Shown: piece by piece, positions 8,604-17,301 of the stretch
Layout: each line of letters opens with the position of its first letter
Position numbering within the stretch: the first letter of the stretch is position 1
NCBI GenBank assembly: GCA_964638635.1
Contig: CAZXAQ010000018.1
Location: 1-56,814, forward strand
Origin: SZUA-430 sp964638635
GTDB lineage: Bacteria > Pseudomonadota > Alphaproteobacteria > Micropepsales > Micropepsaceae
Length of the DNA stretch: 56,814 nt
Direction: 5' to 3'
Made by a program: the position numbers and the translations under genes
The notes under the pieces: model-generated
Databases searched by the model: none
Seen by the model: the letters and a program-made list of their open reading frames with translations, nothing else
What the model was told of the DNA's origin: nothing

Positions 8604-9548
8604 TCAGACCGATTCGAGCCAGCCTTTCACCAGCTGATGCGCGATTGCGAGCGGCGGGGGGAGGCGCAGGTCCGGTTTTCCCTTCGCTTGGATCGAGGCG
8701 GTGATCTGCTCGCGCGTGAACCACTGCGCGTCGGAGAGTTCTTGCATGTCGAGCGTGATGTCGGCGGTCACTGCGTTCGCGTAGCAGCCGATCATCAGCG
8801 ACGACGGGTAGGGCCAGGGTTGGGTCGAGTGGAACGCGACCTGGTCGATTTTGATGCCCGCTTCTTCTTGCAGTTCGCGGGCGACGGCTTCTTCGATCGT
8901 CTCGCCCGGTTCGATAAAGCCGGCTAAGGCCGAGTAGAAGCCTTGCGGCCATTTCGCTTGGCGGCCCAAGAGGCACTTGTCGCCGTGGAGGGCGAGCATG
9001 ATCACGACGGGGTCGGTGCGCGGGAAGTGTTCCGTGTTGCAGGCTTCGCAGTAGCGCTTGTAACCCGCGTCGGCGAGTACGGTCGCCGTGCCGCAGTTCG
9101 CGCAGAAGCCGTGGCGCTGATGCCAATCGATCAGCGCCTTCGCTTGGGCCAGGATCGCGGCGTCGCCGGGGTCGATTTCTTCGGCGACCGTGCGCAGGTC
9201 GGCGAATTGGCCGAGGCCCGCGAGCGGGCCGCTGCTCGCGGGGTCGGGGAGCGGCGAGATATCGATTGCGAAATGCGCAACGCCACCATTGAGGCCTAGG
9301 AAGATCGTCGGGGCGCCCGGGGTCTTGAGCGGCAGTGCCAGTTCCGACGTCACCCAGCCCGCTTCACGCCGGCCGTCGCGGTTTTTGATCAGAAACGGCA
9401 TCAGCTTCCACACCGGGATGAACAGTGAGCGTTTGTCCTGGAACGCGGCGCTCAGCCATTGCTGGTCGGTGCGGTGGTGGCCGGCGCGGTCGAGCGGCGA
9501 GTTCGCGAAAACGTTCGGGTTCTTCGGCAGGACCAGGCTCGTGCTCAT
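8604..9548 (-). CDS. nudC: NAD+ diphosphatase (NADH pyrophosphatase)
   Basis: This is a 314-residue Nudix hydrolase. In order it has an N-terminal domain, a zinc ribbon (CANCG then CEAC around residue 155), and the Nudix box GFIEPGETIEEAVARELQEE. The SQPWPYPSS-type motif (here STQPWPYPSSLM) downstream of the box distinguishes NudC from other Nudix enzymes. NudC cleaves NADH to NMNH and AMP and can remove NAD caps from RNA. The start is placed at the ATG giving MSTSLVLPKN. Longer in-frame starts exist, but the family begins near here. Confidence 0.92.
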   Translation of the reverse strand: MSTSLVLPKNPNVFANSPLDRAGHHRTDQQWLSAAFQDKRSLFIPVWKLMPFLIKNRDGRREAGWVTSELALPLKTPGAPTIFLGLNGGVAHFAIDISPLPDPASSGPLAGLGQFADLRTVAEEIDPGDAAILAQAKALIDWHQRHGFCANCGTATVLADAGYKRYCEACNTEHFPRTDPVVIMLALHGDKCLLGRQAKWPQGFYSALAGFIEPGETIEEAVARELQEEAGIKIDQVAFHSTQPWPYPSSLMIGCYANAVTADITLDMQELSDAQWFTREQITASIQAKGKPDLRLPPPLAIAHQLVKGWLESV

Positions 9549-9665
9549 GCACCCCCGCTTTTGGCGAAATCCACAGGAAATGGGCCGCGACCTTGCCACG
9601 AGCGCGCACGGGGCCGCAACGGATCAACGCTTGCGTCGGGCCACGCCCGGTCTGCTATAGTTTTG

Positions 9666-9765
9666 CCGGGAGGTTGGCGGCGGACGTGTCCCTCGCCAAC
9701 CCGGTCAGGTCCGGAAGGAAGCAGCCGTAACGAGTTTCGACTCGGGTCGTTCACCAGCCTCCCAC
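9666..9765 (+). ncRNA. ffs: Signal recognition particle 4.5S RNA
   Basis: The conserved apical loop GTCAGGTCCGGAAGGAAGCA is present at 9704-9723. The outer arms GGGAGGTTGG (9668-9677) and CCAGCCTCCC (9754-9763) pair with one G-U, giving the short bacterial hairpin of about 95-100 nt. A likely -10 (TATAGT, 9656-9661) sits just upstream. A GC-rich hairpin at 9770-9786 follows, without a T tract. The location directly before dnaX is usual in Alphaproteobacteria. The exact ends are estimated to within a few bases. Confidence 0.95.
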
Positions 9766-9821
9766 CTGCGCCCCGCTTCGCGGGGCTTCGGTGGGCGCGG
9801 CCCACCTACGCGGACCATCGG

Positions 9822-11657
9822 ATGGCGAAGAAGGATAAGGGGTCGGACGCAGAGGCGGACGAGCCAGGGCTGAAGTTGGGCGGTGGTGGCGGCGAGAAGA
9901 AGATTCTCGCGCCGAAGACGCACGTCAACGAGAGCAAGATTCATACGCCGTACCGGGTGCTGGCGCGGAAGTACCGGCCGCAGACGTTCGAGGATGGGTT
10001 CATCGGCCAAGGGGCGATGAAGCGAACGCTGGAGAATGCGTTTGCGGCGGGGCGGATTGCGCATGCGTTCATGCTGACCGGCGTGCGCGGCGTGGGGAAG
10101 ACCACGACGGCGCGCATTATCGCGAAGGCGCTGAACTGCATCGGGCCGGACGGGAAGCGGACGGAGCCGACCGTCAAGCCTTGCGGCGCGTGCGAGCCAT
10201 GCCGGTCGATCACGGAATCGCGGTGCGTCGACGTGTTCGAGATGGACGCGGCCTCGCGTACTGGCATCGACGACATTCGCGAGATCGTCGAGGGTGTGCG
10301 CTATGCGCCGGCGGAGGTCAGGTTCAAGGTCTACATCATCGACGAAGTTCATATGCTGTCGAAGCAGGCGTTCAACGGTTTGCTGAAGACGCTGGAAGAG
10401 CCGCCGCCGCATGTGAAGTTCATCTTTGCGACGACGGAAATTCGTAAAGTTCCGATCACGGTGCTGTCGCGCTGTCAGCGGTTCGATTTGAAGCGCGTGC
10501 CGGTTGAGGAGTTGGCGGCGCATCTGGCGTTTGTGTGTAAGTCGGAGAAGCAGCCGGCGGATGATGCGGCTTTGGCGCTGATCGCGCGGGCGGCGGAAGG
10601 GTCCGCGCGCGACGCGCTGTCGCTGCTCGATCAGGCGTTCGCGCATGCGGGCGGGGCGACGATCGAAGAAGACGCCGTGCGCGCGATGCTGGGTCTCGCC
10701 GATCGTGGTCGCGGGCTTGAGTTGTTTGCGATGCTGATGCGCGGGGCGATCGGCGATGCGTTGGGCGAGTTCCGCGGGCAGTACGATTCCGGCGCCGATC
10801 CGCTCGCGGTGCTGCAGGACCTCGCGCAGATTTGTCATGAAGTGACGCGCACGAAAGTGGTCGGCGGTGCGTCGAGCGCGGGCGCGACTGCGGAAGAAGC
10901 GAAGCGCCTTAAGGAACTCGCCGAGAAACTCACCGTGCCGCAGCTTGCGCGCACGTGGCAGCTGATGCTGAAGGCGCTGGCCGAGGTGCAGGTGGCGCCC
11001 GACGCGGCGGCCGCAACCGAGATGGCGTTGATCCGCGTCGCCTATGCGGCGGAACTGCCGCCAACGGATCAGCTGGTCAAGAGTGCGGGATCGGGGGCGC
11101 CCGCTGCTTCCTCGTCCGCCCGCGGTGCTTCGTCTTCGGCGCCGCCACCTTCACCGCCGCCGCTTCGGATGAGTTCGCAGAGCGGCACCGCGACGGCGCG
11201 GAGCGAGCCGACGATGAGCGTTGCGCCGCCGGTGGCGCAATCGGCGCCGCGGGTGAACTTGCAGAGCTTTGCCGATGTTGTGGCGCTGGCGCGCGAGAAT
11301 CGGGAAGTGCGGCTCGTCTACGCGCTTGAACATTGGGTGCATCTGGTGCGGTTCGAGCGGGCGCGCATCGAGCTTCGGCTTGATCCGGCGGCGCCGCCCG
11401 CGCTGCCGGGCGAATTGTCCGACAAGCTCGCCAAGTGGGCGGGCGAGCGCTGGGTCGTGACTGTGTCGAGTGCGCAGGGTGAAGCTACGATCGCGCAGCA
11501 GCAGGAGGCGCAAGATCAGGCGCGGCGCGCGTCGGCGGCGCAGGATCCGCTGCTGAAAGCCGCGATGGCGGCGTTTCCGGGGGCGAAGATCGTCGCGGTG
11601 CGCGATCGCGATGCGTTCGATGTCGAGGGTGAGCCGGAAGGCGGGGAGGCGTCATGA
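9822..11657 (+). CDS. dnaX: DNA polymerase III subunit gamma/tau
   Basis: This 611-residue clamp-loader ATPase has the Walker A GVRGVGKTTTAR, zinc module CGACEPC, Walker B IIDEVHML and SRC motif (VLSRCQRF) in the expected order within residues ~45-270. A Ser/Ala/Pro linker at ~420-475 leads to a C-terminal tau-like domain (~480-611) that should contact the polymerase alpha subunit. The ATG at 9822 gives MAKKDKGSD, and upstream in-frame codons would run through the SRP RNA. It overlaps ybaB by four bases and begins the dnaX-ybaB-recR replication/repair operon. Confidence 0.95.
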   Translation: MAKKDKGSDAEADEPGLKLGGGGGEKKILAPKTHVNESKIHTPYRVLARKYRPQTFEDGFIGQGAMKRTLENAFAAGRIAHAFMLTGVRGVGKTTTARIIAKALNCIGPDGKRTEPTVKPCGACEPCRSITESRCVDVFEMDAASRTGIDDIREIVEGVRYAPAEVRFKVYIIDEVHMLSKQAFNGLLKTLEEPPPHVKFIFATTEIRKVPITVLSRCQRFDLKRVPVEELAAHLAFVCKSEKQPADDAALALIARAAEGSARDALSLLDQAFAHAGGATIEEDAVRAMLGLADRGRGLELFAMLMRGAIGDALGEFRGQYDSGADPLAVLQDLAQICHEVTRTKVVGGASSAGATAEEAKRLKELAEKLTVPQLARTWQLMLKALAEVQVAPDAAAATEMALIRVAYAAELPPTDQLVKSAGSGAPAASSSARGASSSAPPPSPPPLRMSSQSGTATARSEPTMSVAPPVAQSAPRVNLQSFADVVALARENREVRLVYALEHWVHLVRFERARIELRLDPAAPPALPGELSDKLAKWAGERWVVTVSSAQGEATIAQQQEAQDQARRASAAQDPLLKAAMAAFPGAKIVAVRDRDAFDVEGEPEGGEAS

Positions 11658-11971
11658 AGAATTTCGGCGACATCGTGAAGCAAGCGCAGCAACTGCAGGC
11701 GCGTTTTCAAGAGGCGCAGGAGAAGGTCAAAGTCGTCGAGGCGGAAGGCCAATCCGGCGGCGGCATGGTGCGCGTGACGCTGAACGGCAATGGGCTCGCG
11801 ACCGCGGTCAAGATCGATCCGTCGCTGATCGACCCGAAGGACGTTGGCATGCTCGAAGACCTGCTGCGCGCCGCGATCAACGACGCGCGCGCAAAGGTCG
11901 ACGCCCGCGTGAGCGACGAAATGGCGAAGGCCACGGGCGGATTCCCGCTGCCGCCGGGCTTGAAGTTTTAG
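11654..11971 (+). CDS. ybaB: YbaB/EbfC family nucleoid-associated protein
   Basis: This 105-residue DNA-binding protein forms a tweezer-like dimer. Family features include the N-terminal helix rich in Gln/Lys (IVKQAQQLQARFQEAQEKV), the GGGMVRVTLNGNG strand segment and the end FPLPPGLKF (PG[LM] ending). It is coupled to dnaX by ATGA and sits 4 bases before recR, an arrangement conserved across bacteria. Its function in recombination or nucleoid organisation is inferred. Confidence 0.95.
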   Translation: MKNFGDIVKQAQQLQARFQEAQEKVKVVEAEGQSGGGMVRVTLNGNGLATAVKIDPSLIDPKDVGMLEDLLRAAINDARAKVDARVSDEMAKATGGFPLPPGLKF

Positions 11972-11975
11972 CGCG

Positions 11976-12578
11976 ATGGCCGCGCTTTCCGGACCCGAGA
12001 TCGAACGGTTGGTGCAGCTGCTCGCGCGGCTGCCGGGCTTGGGCCCGCGTTCGGCGCGCCGCGCGGCGCTCGCACTGATCAAGAAGAAGGAGAGCCTGCT
12101 GCAGCCGCTCGCCGCCGCGCTGGAAGAGGCGGGGCGGGTGATCAAGTCGTGTGCGACGTGCGGCAACCTCGACACGTCCGACCCGTGCGGCGTGTGCACG
12201 GACGCGAAGCGCGATGCCGCGTTGATTTGCGTGGTGGAAGACGTCGCGGACCTTTGGGCGCTCGAACGTGCCGGCGTGTTTCGCGGACGATATCATGTGC
12301 TCGGCGGCACGCTCTCCGCGCTCGACGGCCGGGGGCCGGATCAGCTGAATATCGGCGCGCTGGTCGAACGGGTGAAGGTGGGCGGCATCCGCGAGGTCGT
12401 GCTGGGTCTGAACGCGACCGTCGAAGGCCAGACGACCGCGCACTACGTGACGGACTTGATCGCGCCGCTCGGTGTGTCGGTGACCCGCCTCGCGCATGGC
12501 GTGCCGGTGGGCGGGGAACTCGACTATCTGGACGAGGGCACGCTGGCGGCGGCCTTCGCGGCGCGGCGGGCGATGTAG
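11976..12578 (+). CDS. recR: Recombination protein RecR
   Basis: This is a 200-residue member of the RecFOR pathway, loading RecA onto gapped DNA. The layout is an N-terminal HhH region (LLARLPGLGPRSARRAAL), a C4 zinc finger (CATCGN ... CGVC, residues ~57-72) and a Toprim domain with VVEDVADLWALE and LNATVEGQTTAHYV. Length and motif order match the family. Confidence 0.95.
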   Translation: MAALSGPEIERLVQLLARLPGLGPRSARRAALALIKKKESLLQPLAAALEEAGRVIKSCATCGNLDTSDPCGVCTDAKRDAALICVVEDVADLWALERAGVFRGRYHVLGGTLSALDGRGPDQLNIGALVERVKVGGIREVVLGLNATVEGQTTAHYVTDLIAPLGVSVTRLAHGVPVGGELDYLDEGTLAAAFAARRAM

Positions 12579-12663
12579 CCAACGCTGCCTCTGCGTTACA
12601 GCGGGGCTTGCCGCGCGTCGGCGATTTGTTAGGTGGAACAACTGCGAGCTTAGGAAGGTATTC

Positions 12664-13170
12664 TTGAAGGGCCACAAGTACGCGGTCGCAGTGTTCGGCC
12701 CGGACGGCAAATTCTTGCTCTTGTCTATTCGGCGCGATCCGCGAGGCGACGTTTATGTCAATTTTCCGCGCCGAAGAGAGCGCGCCGACTGGAAGCCGCA
12801 TGCAAGCTATCATCGCGACGGTCGCCATCATCAGAAGAGCTTTGGCCGAGAGTTTCTAGGCCGCAAAGGTCCGAAGCCAGATGCGCAGTTCGCTGGCGCG
12901 TTCAATCTTGTTACCACGATGATTGAACCCGGCGACGGGGCAGCTATAGGCTTCGATGTACCGATTGGAACTTACGATGCCGTATTTGAGATTCCCGTAA
13001 CCGACCTGTCGTCAGGGCCCGACGCAACTCAAATCTCGGTGGACATCACGGACGCACATACCAAACCAATGCTTGTCCCTGAGGCGCGCATAATCCGATC
13101 TTTCGTCGGCAAAGACGCCCTCCCATGGATAGCCGTTACGGTCTACCGGCTTCCTTTGCGGCAGGGGTAA
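12664..13170 (+). CDS. Hypothetical protein between recR and def
   Basis: This 168-residue protein matches no family I recognise. It has no signal peptide or membrane segment. It opens with a short beta-rich stretch (YAVAVFGPDGKFLLLSI), then a basic patch rich in R, K and H (residues ~33-75), then an acidic/beta second half. The TTG start is chosen because AGGAAGG (12652-12658) lies five bases upstream, and no ATG in frame fits better. Codon use is visibly less GC-biased than in its neighbours (TTG, CTA, GTA, ATA appear), and it interrupts the normal recR-def-fmt run. A recent insertion is a reasonable inference. Confidence 0.6.
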   Translation: MKGHKYAVAVFGPDGKFLLLSIRRDPRGDVYVNFPRRRERADWKPHASYHRDGRHHQKSFGREFLGRKGPKPDAQFAGAFNLVTTMIEPGDGAAIGFDVPIGTYDAVFEIPVTDLSSGPDATQISVDITDAHTKPMLVPEARIIRSFVGKDALPWIAVTVYRLPLRQG

Positions 13171-13240
13171 AGCGCTGAGTAATCGGGCGCCAAGGTCGGG
13201 AAACTTGACGGATTTGGCGGTTGGCCTTACGTCCACGGGC

Positions 13241-13801
13241 ATGGCTCTTAGACCTATTCTTGTTGCTCCGGATCCCGTGCTGAAACAGGTGTCGCAGCCT
13301 GTGGCGGAGGTTACGGACGAGTTGCGTCGTCTGATGGACGATATGCTGGAGACGATGTACGCGGCGCCGGGGATCGGCTTGGCGGCGATCCAGATCGGCG
13401 TGGCGAAGCGCATCATCGTGATTGATGTCGGCAAGCCGAAAGAGGGCGCCGACGAGGCCGACGACGACGAAAAGAAAAAGGAGAAAGATCCGGATCCGAT
13501 GTACTTCGTGAATCCGGAGATCGTGTGGGCCTCCGACGAGAAGGTGATGTGCGAGGAGGGGTGTCTCTCCGTGCCGGACCTCTATGAAGAGGTCGAGCGG
13601 CCGGCGCGGGTGAAGGTGCGCTATCTCGACTATCACGGTAAGGCCCGAGAGATCGACTGCGAGGGGATGCTCGCGGTTTGCATTCAGCACGAGATGGATC
13701 ATCTGGAGGGCGTGCTCTTCATCGATCATCTGTCGCGGCTGAAGCGCGAGATGATGCTGAAGAAGCTCATCAAGGCGCGGAAGCGCGAGACAGTCGGTTG
13801 A
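13241..13801 (+). CDS. def: Peptide deformylase
   Basis: This 186-residue Fe/Zn enzyme removes the formyl group from new proteins. All three family motifs are present: GIGLAAIQIG, EGCLSVP and QHEMDHLEG (the HExxH pair of metal ligands with the Cys of EGCLS). Residues ~66-88 form an acidic/lysine-rich insertion (roughly GADEADDDEKKKEKDPDP), longer than in most PDFs and likely a surface loop. The start is put at ATG 13241 because deformylases typically begin MALRPIL. A TTG at 13205 with AAGG upstream would add 12 residues and cannot be ruled out. The functional partner fmt follows. Confidence 0.93.
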   Translation: MALRPILVAPDPVLKQVSQPVAEVTDELRRLMDDMLETMYAAPGIGLAAIQIGVAKRIIVIDVGKPKEGADEADDDEKKKEKDPDPMYFVNPEIVWASDEKVMCEEGCLSVPDLYEEVERPARVKVRYLDYHGKAREIDCEGMLAVCIQHEMDHLEGVLFIDHLSRLKREMMLKKLIKARKRETVG

Positions 13802-13810
13802 TGCCATTCC

Positions 13811-13900
13811 ATCGTCATGGCCGGGCTCGACCCGGCCACCTAGGGTCGCTGCCTGAGCGCGTGATCCTGGGTGGCCGGCTTAAGGCCGGCCATGACGATT
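13811..13900. repeat. REP-like double palindrome between def and fmt
   Basis: Two copies of a CGTCATGGCCGG-type palindrome face each other: arm 13811-13847 and arm 13864-13900, complementary with a few mismatches, loop 16 nt. Each arm contains its own small GGCCGG/CCGGCC hairpin. A TTTTT run follows at the right end, so in the plus direction it could act as a terminator or attenuator inside the def-fmt operon. It shares its core with the repeats at 71-97 and 55808-55834. Confidence 0.75.
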
Positions 13901-13919
13901 TTTGTTGAGGCGCCGCGGT

Positions 13920-14831
13920 ATGAAGCGCCTCCGCCTCGCCTTCATGGGCACGCCGCAGTTTTCGGTGCCGACGCTTGAGGCGTTGGTCGCGGCGGGGCAT
14001 CAGGTCGTCTGCGTCTATTCGCAGCCGCCGCGGCCGTCGGGGCGGGGGCAGAAATTGCAACCATCGGCGGTGCAGGCGGCGGCGGAGCGGCTCGGCATTC
14101 CGGTGCGCGTGCCGGCGAGTTTGAAGAGCGCGGAGGAGCAGGCGGCGTTTGCGGCGCTCGCGCTCGATGCGGCGGTCGTGGTGGCTTACGGGCTGTTGCT
14201 GCCGAAAGCTGTGCTCGCGGCGCCGCGGCTTGGCTGTTTCAATCTGCATGCGTCGCTGCTGCCGCGCTGGCGCGGGGCGGCGCCGATTCATCGCGCGGTG
14301 ATGGCGGGCGATGCCGAGACCGGTGTGATGGTGATGCGCATGGAAGAGGGGCTCGATACGGGGCCCGTTCTTTCGACGTGGCGCGTGGCGATCGGGGATC
14401 AGACGACGACCGGCGATTTGCAAGACGTGCTCGCGCGGGAGGGCGCGCGGTTGATGGTCGAGACGCTCGCGGGCGATTTGCGGGACGAGCCGCAGAGCGC
14501 GGAGGGCGTCACCTATGCCAAGAAGATCGTGCCCGAGGAAGCGAAGATCGACTGGACGCGACCGGCGCACGAGGTGTTGCGGCATATCCATGGACTCAAT
14601 CCGTCGCCCGGTGCGTGGACGATGGCGGGCGAGGCGCGGTTGAAGATTTTGCGCGTGCGCTTGGCGCCCGGCGGCGGCGTGGCGGGGACCGTGATCGCGG
14701 CGCCGTTTGTTGTCGCTTGCGGCGAGGGGGCGCTCGAGGTTGTCGCGTTGCAGCGGGCGGGGCGTGGCGCGCAAGGCGTGGAAGAGTTTCGTCGTGGCTT
14801 TCCACTCGCCGTCGGCACGCGGCTCGGCTGA
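13920..14831 (+). CDS. fmt: Methionyl-tRNA formyltransferase
   Basis: This 303-residue enzyme formylates initiator Met-tRNA using 10-formyl-tetrahydrofolate. The N-terminal domain has FMGTPQFSVPTLEAL and the catalytic block NLHASLLPRWRGAAPIHRA (Asn, His and the SLLPRWRG loop). The C-terminal OB-like tRNA-binding domain spans ~205-303. The ATG at 13920 matches the usual MKRLRLAFMGTP start. Its last base is the first base of truA's ATG (TGATG overlap). Confidence 0.95.
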   Translation: MKRLRLAFMGTPQFSVPTLEALVAAGHQVVCVYSQPPRPSGRGQKLQPSAVQAAAERLGIPVRVPASLKSAEEQAAFAALALDAAVVVAYGLLLPKAVLAAPRLGCFNLHASLLPRWRGAAPIHRAVMAGDAETGVMVMRMEEGLDTGPVLSTWRVAIGDQTTTGDLQDVLAREGARLMVETLAGDLRDEPQSAEGVTYAKKIVPEEAKIDWTRPAHEVLRHIHGLNPSPGAWTMAGEARLKILRVRLAPGGGVAGTVIAAPFVVACGEGALEVVALQRAGRGAQGVEEFRRGFPLAVGTRLG

Positions 14832-15577
14832 TGCGCTGGAAGCTCACCATCGAATATGACGGCGCCCCGTTCGTGGGCTGGCAGCGGCAGGATAACGGGC
14901 CGTCGGTGCAAGGTGCGGTCGAGCAGGCGATCCTGAAGCTGACGGGCGAGGCCGTCACGATTACGGCCGCGGGGCGGACGGATGCGGGCGTGCACGCGTA
15001 CGGGCAGGTCGCGCATGCGGACATCGCGAAGGAGCTTGCGCCTGACAAGATGCGCGATGCGCTGAACGCACATTTGCGGCCGCATCCGGTGGCGGTGCTT
15101 GCCGCCGAGGTGGTGGTCGACGCGTTTCACGCACGGTTCGGCGCGACGGCGCGGCACTATCTCTATCGCATCGTGAACCGGCGGGCGCCGCTGACGTTCG
15201 ACGCGGGCAAGGCGTGGCAGGTGCAGGCGGCGCTCGATGCGGCGGCGATGCATGCGGCGGCGCAGCGGCTTCTCGGCACGCACGACTTTACGACGTTTCG
15301 CGCGGCGGAGTGTCAGGCGAAGTCACCGGTGAAGACGCTCGACCGGCTGGATGTTTCGCGCGTGGGCGAGGAGATCACGGTGCGCGCGTCGGCACGCTCG
15401 TTCCTGCATCACCAGGTGCGCTCGATGGTGGGGACTTTGAAGCTCGTCGGCGCAGGCAGGATGACGGCGCATGATGTCGCGGCGGCGCTTGCCGCGCGCG
15501 ACCGGACGCAATGCGGGCCGGTGGCGCCGCCGGACGGGCTCTATTTGGTTCGCGTCGATTACGGCGTTAAGGGTTAG
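14831..15577 (+). CDS. truA: tRNA pseudouridine(38-40) synthase
   Basis: This 248-residue enzyme isomerises uridines 38-40 of the tRNA anticodon arm. The catalytic Asp is in AGRTDAGVHA. The N-terminal YDGAPFVGWQRQ and the later FTTFRA and FLHHQVRSMVG blocks are canonical. The start overlaps fmt by one base, and no in-frame upstream start would avoid the fmt coding frame. Confidence 0.95.
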   Translation: MRWKLTIEYDGAPFVGWQRQDNGPSVQGAVEQAILKLTGEAVTITAAGRTDAGVHAYGQVAHADIAKELAPDKMRDALNAHLRPHPVAVLAAEVVVDAFHARFGATARHYLYRIVNRRAPLTFDAGKAWQVQAALDAAAMHAAAQRLLGTHDFTTFRAAECQAKSPVKTLDRLDVSRVGEEITVRASARSFLHHQVRSMVGTLKLVGAGRMTAHDVAAALAARDRTQCGPVAPPDGLYLVRVDYGVKG

Positions 15578-15600
15578 CGGTCAGCACTCGGGAGGCAGCC

Positions 15601-17301
15601 ATGGATCGTCGTCAATTTCTCTTGGGTTCGACGGCGCTACTGGCGGCGGCTGCTTGCGAGACGTTGCCGATCGACGGCGTGTACGACGGTCCGTTCGAGG
15701 CGATCATTCGCGGTGGAACGGTCTACGACGGTACCGGCGCGGAGGGACGTCGTGCGGACGTCGGCATCTCGGGCGACCGCATTATTGCGATCGGCGATCT
15801 TTCGAGCGAGCGCTCGGCGTATACGGTCGACGCGCGGGGGATGGCGGTCGCGCCCGGGTTCATCAATGTGCTCAGTTGGGCGAACGAGAGTTTGCTGCAT
15901 GACGGGCTTTCGCAGAGCGATATCCGGCAGGGTGTGACGCTTGAGGTGATGGGCGAGGGCGATTCGATGGGGCCGCTATCGCCACGCACGAAGGCTGAAC
16001 TCATCAAGCAGCAAAGCGACATCAAATACGACGTGCCGTGGACCACGTTCGGCGGGTACTTCGAACTGCTGGAGAAGCGTGGGGTTTCGACGAACGTGGC
16101 GTCCTATGTGGGGGCGGCGACGGTCCGCACGCATGAGGTCGGCTACGACAATCGCCGGGCGACGCGCAAGGAGCTCGCGCGGATGCAGGAGCTGGTGCGG
16201 GCGGCGATGCGCGAAGGGGCGATGGGCGTCGGCTCTTCGCTAATCTACGCGCCGGGGAGTTTTGCGAATACCGATGAGTTGGTTGCGTTGACCGCTGCGG
16301 CGCATGAGTTCGGCGGCGGCTACATCTCGCACATTCGCAGCGAGGCCGACCGCTTCTTGGAGGCCATCGACGAGTTGATCGAGATCGGGCGGCGGACGGG
16401 TGCGCCGGTGCAGATGTATCATATGAAGCCGGCGGGGCAGGCGAATTGGGGCAAGAGCCAGGCCGCAATCGACCGGCTGAACGCGGCACGCAAGGCCGGA
16501 GTCGATGTGACGGCGAACATCTATACCTACACGGCGGGGGCGACGGGGCTCGATGCGGCGATGCCGCTTTGGGTGCAGGAGGGCGGGCATGACGCGTGGG
16601 TCGCGCGGCTGAAGCAACCTGCGATCCGCGCGCGGGTGTTGCGCGAGATGCGGGGCAAGCCGGTTGGGTGGGAGAATCTCTACCGGGCGGCCGGTGGGCC
16701 GGACAAAGTGATCCTGATTGCGTTCAAGAACGAGAAGCTGAAGCCCCTGACGGGCAAGACGCTGGCCGAGGTTGCGGCGCTACGCGGGACATCGCCGGAG
16801 GACACGATGATCGATCTTGTTATCGAGGACGACAGCCGGGTCGGTACGGCTTACTTCGTGATGGACGAGACGAATATCCGCCGCAACATCGCTTGGCCGT
16901 GGACGTCGGTTGGGTCGGACGCCGAGAGCTTGGCGCCGGAGGGTGTGTTTTTGAAGTCGAATCCGCATCCGCGGGCGTATGGCTGCTTTGCGCGTTTCTT
17001 TGCGAAGTATGTGCGCGAGGAGAAGGTGATCTCGCTCGCCGAAGGCGTGCGGCGGGTGACGGGGTTGCCGGCTGCGAATTTGCGGCTGAAAGATCGCGGG
17101 CGGTTGGCGAACGGGTTCATGGCCGATGTCGTCGTGTTCGATCCCGAGAAGATTCAGGATCACGCGACGTTTGCGAAGCCGCATCAGTATTCGACCGGCG
17201 TCAGCCACGTGTTCGTGAACGGCGTGCAGGTGCTGCGCGACGGCGAGCACACGGGTGCGAAGCCTGGGCGGTTCGTGCGCGGGCCCGGCTTTAAGGCGTG
17301 A
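15601..17301 (+). CDS. N-acyl-D-amino-acid deacylase-like amidohydrolase, Tat-exported
   Basis: This 566-residue protein has a twin-arginine signal (DRRQFLLGST) followed by hydrophobic residues and a possible lipobox (AAAAC, Cys19), so it is probably periplasmic and perhaps lipidated. Residues ~35-560 are an amidohydrolase/D-aminoacylase barrel (IIRGGTVYDGTG, GYISHIRSEAD, SNPHPRAYGCFARF). The strand-1 metal motif usually reads PGFIDxHTHxD, but here it is PGFINVLSWANE, lacking both histidines. Either the enzyme uses one metal site or its chemistry differs. The substrate is unknown. It overlaps the convergent murI stop by 11 bases, and a GGGAGGCAGCC ribosome site precedes the ATG. Confidence 0.82.
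   Translation: MDRRQFLLGSTALLAAAACETLPIDGVYDGPFEAIIRGGTVYDGTGAEGRRADVGISGDRIIAIGDLSSERSAYTVDARGMAVAPGFINVLSWANESLLHDGLSQSDIRQGVTLEVMGEGDSMGPLSPRTKAELIKQQSDIKYDVPWTTFGGYFELLEKRGVSTNVASYVGAATVRTHEVGYDNRRATRKELARMQELVRAAMREGAMGVGSSLIYAPGSFANTDELVALTAAAHEFGGGYISHIRSEADRFLEAIDELIEIGRRTGAPVQMYHMKPAGQANWGKSQAAIDRLNAARKAGVDVTANIYTYTAGATGLDAAMPLWVQEGGHDAWVARLKQPAIRARVLREMRGKPVGWENLYRAAGGPDKVILIAFKNEKLKPLTGKTLAEVAALRGTSPEDTMIDLVIEDDSRVGTAYFVMDETNIRRNIAWPWTSVGSDAESLAPEGVFLKSNPHPRAYGCFARFFAKYVREEKVISLAEGVRRVTGLPAANLRLKDRGRLANGFMADVVVFDPEKIQDHATFAKPHQYSTGVSHVFVNGVQVLRDGEHTGAKPGRFVRGPGFKA

Noticed and set aside
9770..9786. Strong terminator after the SRP RNA
   Set aside because: The GC hairpin is real but no T run follows, so termination is uncertain.
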